A stretch of 64,000 nucleotides of DNA, from assembly GCF_921293875.1 (NCBI RefSeq), contig NZ_CAKLDI010000001.1, positions 1,613,915 through 1,677,914 of the forward strand, in the 5' to 3' direction. The stretch comes from Vibrio stylophorae (GTDB lineage: Bacteria > Pseudomonadota > Gammaproteobacteria > Enterobacterales > Vibrionaceae). The translations under genes and the position numbers were made by a program. Below the pieces are notes generated by a model. It did not search any database, was not told the origin of the DNA, and saw nothing but the letters and a program-made list of their open reading frames with translations. Positions 61,435-64,000 of this stretch are shown here, one piece after another (the stretch's first letter is position 1; each line of letters begins with the position of its first letter).

Positions 61435-64000
61435 TTAATCCTTTCGCAGTAACTTCGCCAGCACTTGCACAGGGTGCTGCACTTTCACTTTTTCAAAGCG
61501 CTTCACTTGGCTGCGACATGAGTAGCCGGTGACCATGACGCGATCTTTTGGCAGCTCTTCAAGGCGCGGTTGCCAGCTGAGCTGATACACCTGCTTGGAT
61601 GCCTCAAATTTATCGGCTTCATGACCAAAGGTACCCGCCATACCGCAGCAGCCTACAGGCACGCTTTGCAAGCAAGCGCCAAAGTGGGTAAAGATTTGCC
61701 CCCACTCTTTTTCGGCATTGGGCAGCTTGGTTTTTTCAGTGCAGTGCGCCAATAGATACCATGGATTTTGATCGCTTCGCGGCGCGTAGGCATTGCTGTC
61801 ATTGAGCACATCCAAGAGCCATTCATGGGCCGTTTGCACCACAAAATCGCCCCGCTTATCGCCAAGCACCTCGTTGTACTCATCGCGATAACAAAGCACC
61901 AAGGCGGGATCCACGCCCACCATCGGGATATTCAAGGTGGCAAGGCGGTTTAAAAAATCACTGGCTGATTGCGCTGTTTTGGCAAATCGGCGCAAAAAGC
62001 CCTTAATGTGCTGCGCTTTCCCATTGGGTTTAAAGGGCACCACCAGCGGCTTTTTATTGAGTGATTTCGCCAGTTGCACAAAGTCCGCTACCACATCCGC
62101 ATCGTAATAGGTGGTAAAAGGATCTTGCACAATTAGCATGTAATCTTGGCGCTCATTTTCAGACAGCGCTTCTAACCATTGCAAATCAAAACGGCTGGCA
62201 TGCTCATCTTTGAGCTGCTGCTTGAGCGTTGGTACCGAAAGCTTCGGTGTATCCACATACCCCACCAGCGCTTTGGTTGCGATTTGCGCAATCTTTGGCT
62301 GCGTAGCCAAGTTCACCAAACGCGGCATCGCGCCCATGATCGGTAACAAGGTCTCAATATTGGCCACCAAATGATCTTTGGCTGGGCGCAAATAACGGGT
62401 GTGATAAAGCTGAATAAAACGAGCACGAAAACTCGGCACATCCACCTTAATCGGACACTGGCTAGCGCATGCTTTACAGGCCAAACAGCCCTGCATGGCA
62501 TCCATTACTTCGTGTGAAAAATCGTATTGCTTGGATTTGAGCAAACTGTTTTTCACTTTGGATACCAATGTCAGCATGGATGGCGTTTTATCCATCAGCT
62601 TTTGCTCAATCGCAAGAATATCCACGCCTTGCTCGCTCAGTTGACGCAACCATTCGCGCACTAAACCGGCACGACCTTTTGGTGATTGGCGGCGATCCCA
62701 GCTAATTTTCAGCGATGGACACATCGGCGATGCGCTGTCGTAGTTAAAGCACAAGCCATTGCCATTACACTCCATGGCTGCGCGAAAACTATCACGGGTT
62801 TGTACTGGAATTTGACGGTCAAAGGCGCCGCGTTTTTTATCGCTGACCTTAACCAAAGCAGCCTCTGAGCCAAGCGGCGTACAAATTTTGCCTGGATTTA
62901 AACGGTTATGCGGATCAAAGCTGGCTTTAATGCGACGAAGCTCAGTAAAGAGCTCGTCACCAAAAAATTCTGGACCATATTCAGAGCGAAAACCCTTACC
63001 ATGCTCACCCCACATCAAGCCGCCATATTTCGCCACTAGCGCGACCACTTGGTCTGAAATCGTTTGCATCAAGCGCTCTTGCTCAGGATCGCACAAATCC
63101 AGTGCAGGTCGCACATGGAGCACACCCGCATCAACGTGACCAAACATACCGTAAGCCAACTGATGACTATCGAGCAGGGTGCGAAACTCACCAATAAAAT
63201 CGGCCAAATTCTCCGGTGGCACGCAGGTATCTTCAGTAAAGGCGACAGGTTTGGCTGCGCCTTTTGCTGCGCCAAGTAAGCCAACCGCTTTTTTACGCAT
63301 GCCGTAGATTTTGCCAATACTGGCCAGATCATCGGTAAGCTGATAACCAATCACACCAGCGCTTTCATCGGCAATCAGTGCGTCCAATGTTTGGCATAGC
63401 GAGGCAACTTTGGCATCAATTTCAGCTTTATCTTGGCCGGCAAACTCGACGATGTTGATCCCTAGCATCTCTTTGCCAGGGACATCGGTGAGCAGATCTT
63501 TGACCGTGTGCCACACCATATCTTGCTGCGCCAAATTCAGCACTTTGGAATCGATGGTTTCCACAGACAATGCGCTGGCAGCAACCATCACAGGTGCATT
63601 GCGAAGCGCCGAATCAAAGCTGTCATATTTGACATTAATTAGGGTGCGCACTTTGGGAATCGGCGTGATATTGAGCTTGGCTTCCGTTAAAAACGCCAAA
63701 GAGCCTTCTGAGCCACACAAAATGCGGGTTAAATCGAACTCTGATAGATCGTCATTAAAGACATGTTTGAGATCGTACCCAGTTAAAAAGCGATTGAGCG
63801 GTGGGAATTTATCAAGAATCTGTTGGCGCTTATCACGGCATACCTGCGCCGTAGTGGCCACTGCGCCGCCCGCTAACCCCTCTTTATTTGAGAGTGCATC
63901 AATTTGGCTCGCTGCTACTTTTTCAGTTTCCAGCACAGAGCCATCCACCAATACGGCGGTGAGTCCAAGCACGTGATCGGAGGTTTTACCGTAAGCCAAA
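61435..64000 (-). CDS. ydiJ: FAD/Fe-S D-2-hydroxyglutarate dehydrogenase-like enzyme, partial
   Basis: The C-terminal 854 residues of a large YdiJ-type protein (about 1000 aa in full); the N-terminal ~160 residues lie beyond the right edge. The visible part begins in the FAD-binding domain (AYGKTSDHVLGLTAVL), continues through the FAD oxidase C-terminal domain (HVDAGVLHVRPALD and MWGEHGKGFRSEYGPEFFG), and the ferredoxin region (CLACKACASQCPIKVD), then the cysteine-rich CCG domains with CRDEYNEVLGD, GCCGMAGTFGHEA and GYSCRSQ. E. coli YdiJ oxidises D-2-hydroxyglutarate. Because of the edge, start and full domain order cannot be checked. Confidence 0.9.
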   Translation of the reverse strand, partial: LAYGKTSDHVLGLTAVLVDGSVLETEKVAASQIDALSNKEGLAGGAVATTAQVCRDKRQQILDKFPPLNRFLTGYDLKHVFNDDLSEFDLTRILCGSEGSLAFLTEAKLNITPIPKVRTLINVKYDSFDSALRNAPVMVAASALSVETIDSKVLNLAQQDMVWHTVKDLLTDVPGKEMLGINIVEFAGQDKAEIDAKVASLCQTLDALIADESAGVIGYQLTDDLASIGKIYGMRKKAVGLLGAAKGAAKPVAFTEDTCVPPENLADFIGEFRTLLDSHQLAYGMFGHVDAGVLHVRPALDLCDPEQERLMQTISDQVVALVAKYGGLMWGEHGKGFRSEYGPEFFGDELFTELRRIKASFDPHNRLNPGKICTPLGSEAALVKVSDKKRGAFDRQIPVQTRDSFRAAMECNGNGLCFNYDSASPMCPSLKISWDRRQSPKGRAGLVREWLRQLSEQGVDILAIEQKLMDKTPSMLTLVSKVKNSLLKSKQYDFSHEVMDAMQGCLACKACASQCPIKVDVPSFRARFIQLYHTRYLRPAKDHLVANIETLLPIMGAMPRLVNLATQPKIAQIATKALVGYVDTPKLSVPTLKQQLKDEHASRFDLQWLEALSENERQDYMLIVQDPFTTYYDADVVADFVQLAKSLNKKPLVVPFKPNGKAQHIKGFLRRFAKTAQSASDFLNRLATLNIPMVGVDPALVLCYRDEYNEVLGDKRGDFVVQTAHEWLLDVLNDSNAYAPRSDQNPWYLLAHCTEKTKLPNAEKEWGQIFTHFGACLQSVPVGCCGMAGTFGHEADKFEASKQVYQLSWQPRLEELPKDRVMVTGYSCRSQVKRFEKVKVQHPVQVLAKLLRKD

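Noticed and set aside
1-64000. CRISPR arrays, insertion sequences or prophage
   Set aside because: No regularly spaced repeats, transposase, integrase or phage structural genes were found.

Overview
The window is a chromosomal segment of a gammaproteobacterium, most likely Vibrionaceae or a close relative such as Salinivibrio or Grimontia. That placement rests on recognised protein types: a NorM-type MATE pump, a 367-aa purC of the Vibrio kind, DUF3802, DUF3187 and DUF6694 proteins, YibL, and a CatB9-like acetyltransferase. Genes are dense and lie on both strands in short operons separated by hairpin-plus-T-tract terminators. There are no rRNA genes, insertion sequences, prophage genes or CRISPR arrays. 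Four tRNA genes occur as two pairs, Val-Val and Gly-Leu.

Region 1-12 kb mixes cell-surface and housekeeping genes: a choice-of-anchor I lipoprotein, two further lipoproteins (one broken by a 50-bp tandem duplication), sirtuin cobB divergent from mobA, an SMR pump, the ygbA-type protein, a BCCT transporter, DUF3297, and two exported proteins with YD-like repeats. Region 12-16.1 kb holds a PAP2 phosphatase and a three-gene operon coding for an outer-membrane barrel, an Omp85/D15-type barrel and a DUF4056 protein. Region 16.5-25.3 kb carries small conserved proteins, a LysR regulator divergent from DUF2798, mltC, nagK, tapT, a chemoreceptor-like membrane protein with no output domain, and an NlpC/P60 lipoprotein coupled to an unknown gene.

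Region 25-41 kb is rich in arginine and polyamine genes. A degradative arginine decarboxylase (adiA) is paired with a PotE/AdiC-type antiporter, and further on lies the biosynthetic pair speA-speB. Between and beyond them are nnr, clcA, a SUFU-domain protein, DUF3187 and norM. The norM leader can fold into a multi-stem structure ending in a terminator hairpin.

Region 41-54 kb has the tRNA-Val pair, a methyltransferase behind a Fur-box-like site, yibL, pepT, an AraC regulator divergent from a sugar-efflux-like MFS pump, two overlapping TPR/GGDEF genes (the first with a degenerate GGDEF-like end), a polar amino-acid ABC transporter operon and the tRNA-Gly/Leu pair. Region 54-64 kb has DUF6882, three tandem DUF6694-like lipoproteins, purC behind a perfect PurR operator core, a CatB-type acetyltransferase, cobU-cobQ, and the C-terminal part of ydiJ, which runs off the right edge.

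The least explained elements are the norM leader, the OMP-Omp85-DUF4056 operon with its upstream palindrome, the overlapping GGDEF pair, the output-less receptor, the lipoprotein triplet and the duplication-inactivated lipoprotein. All function calls come from reading the sequence; no database search was run.
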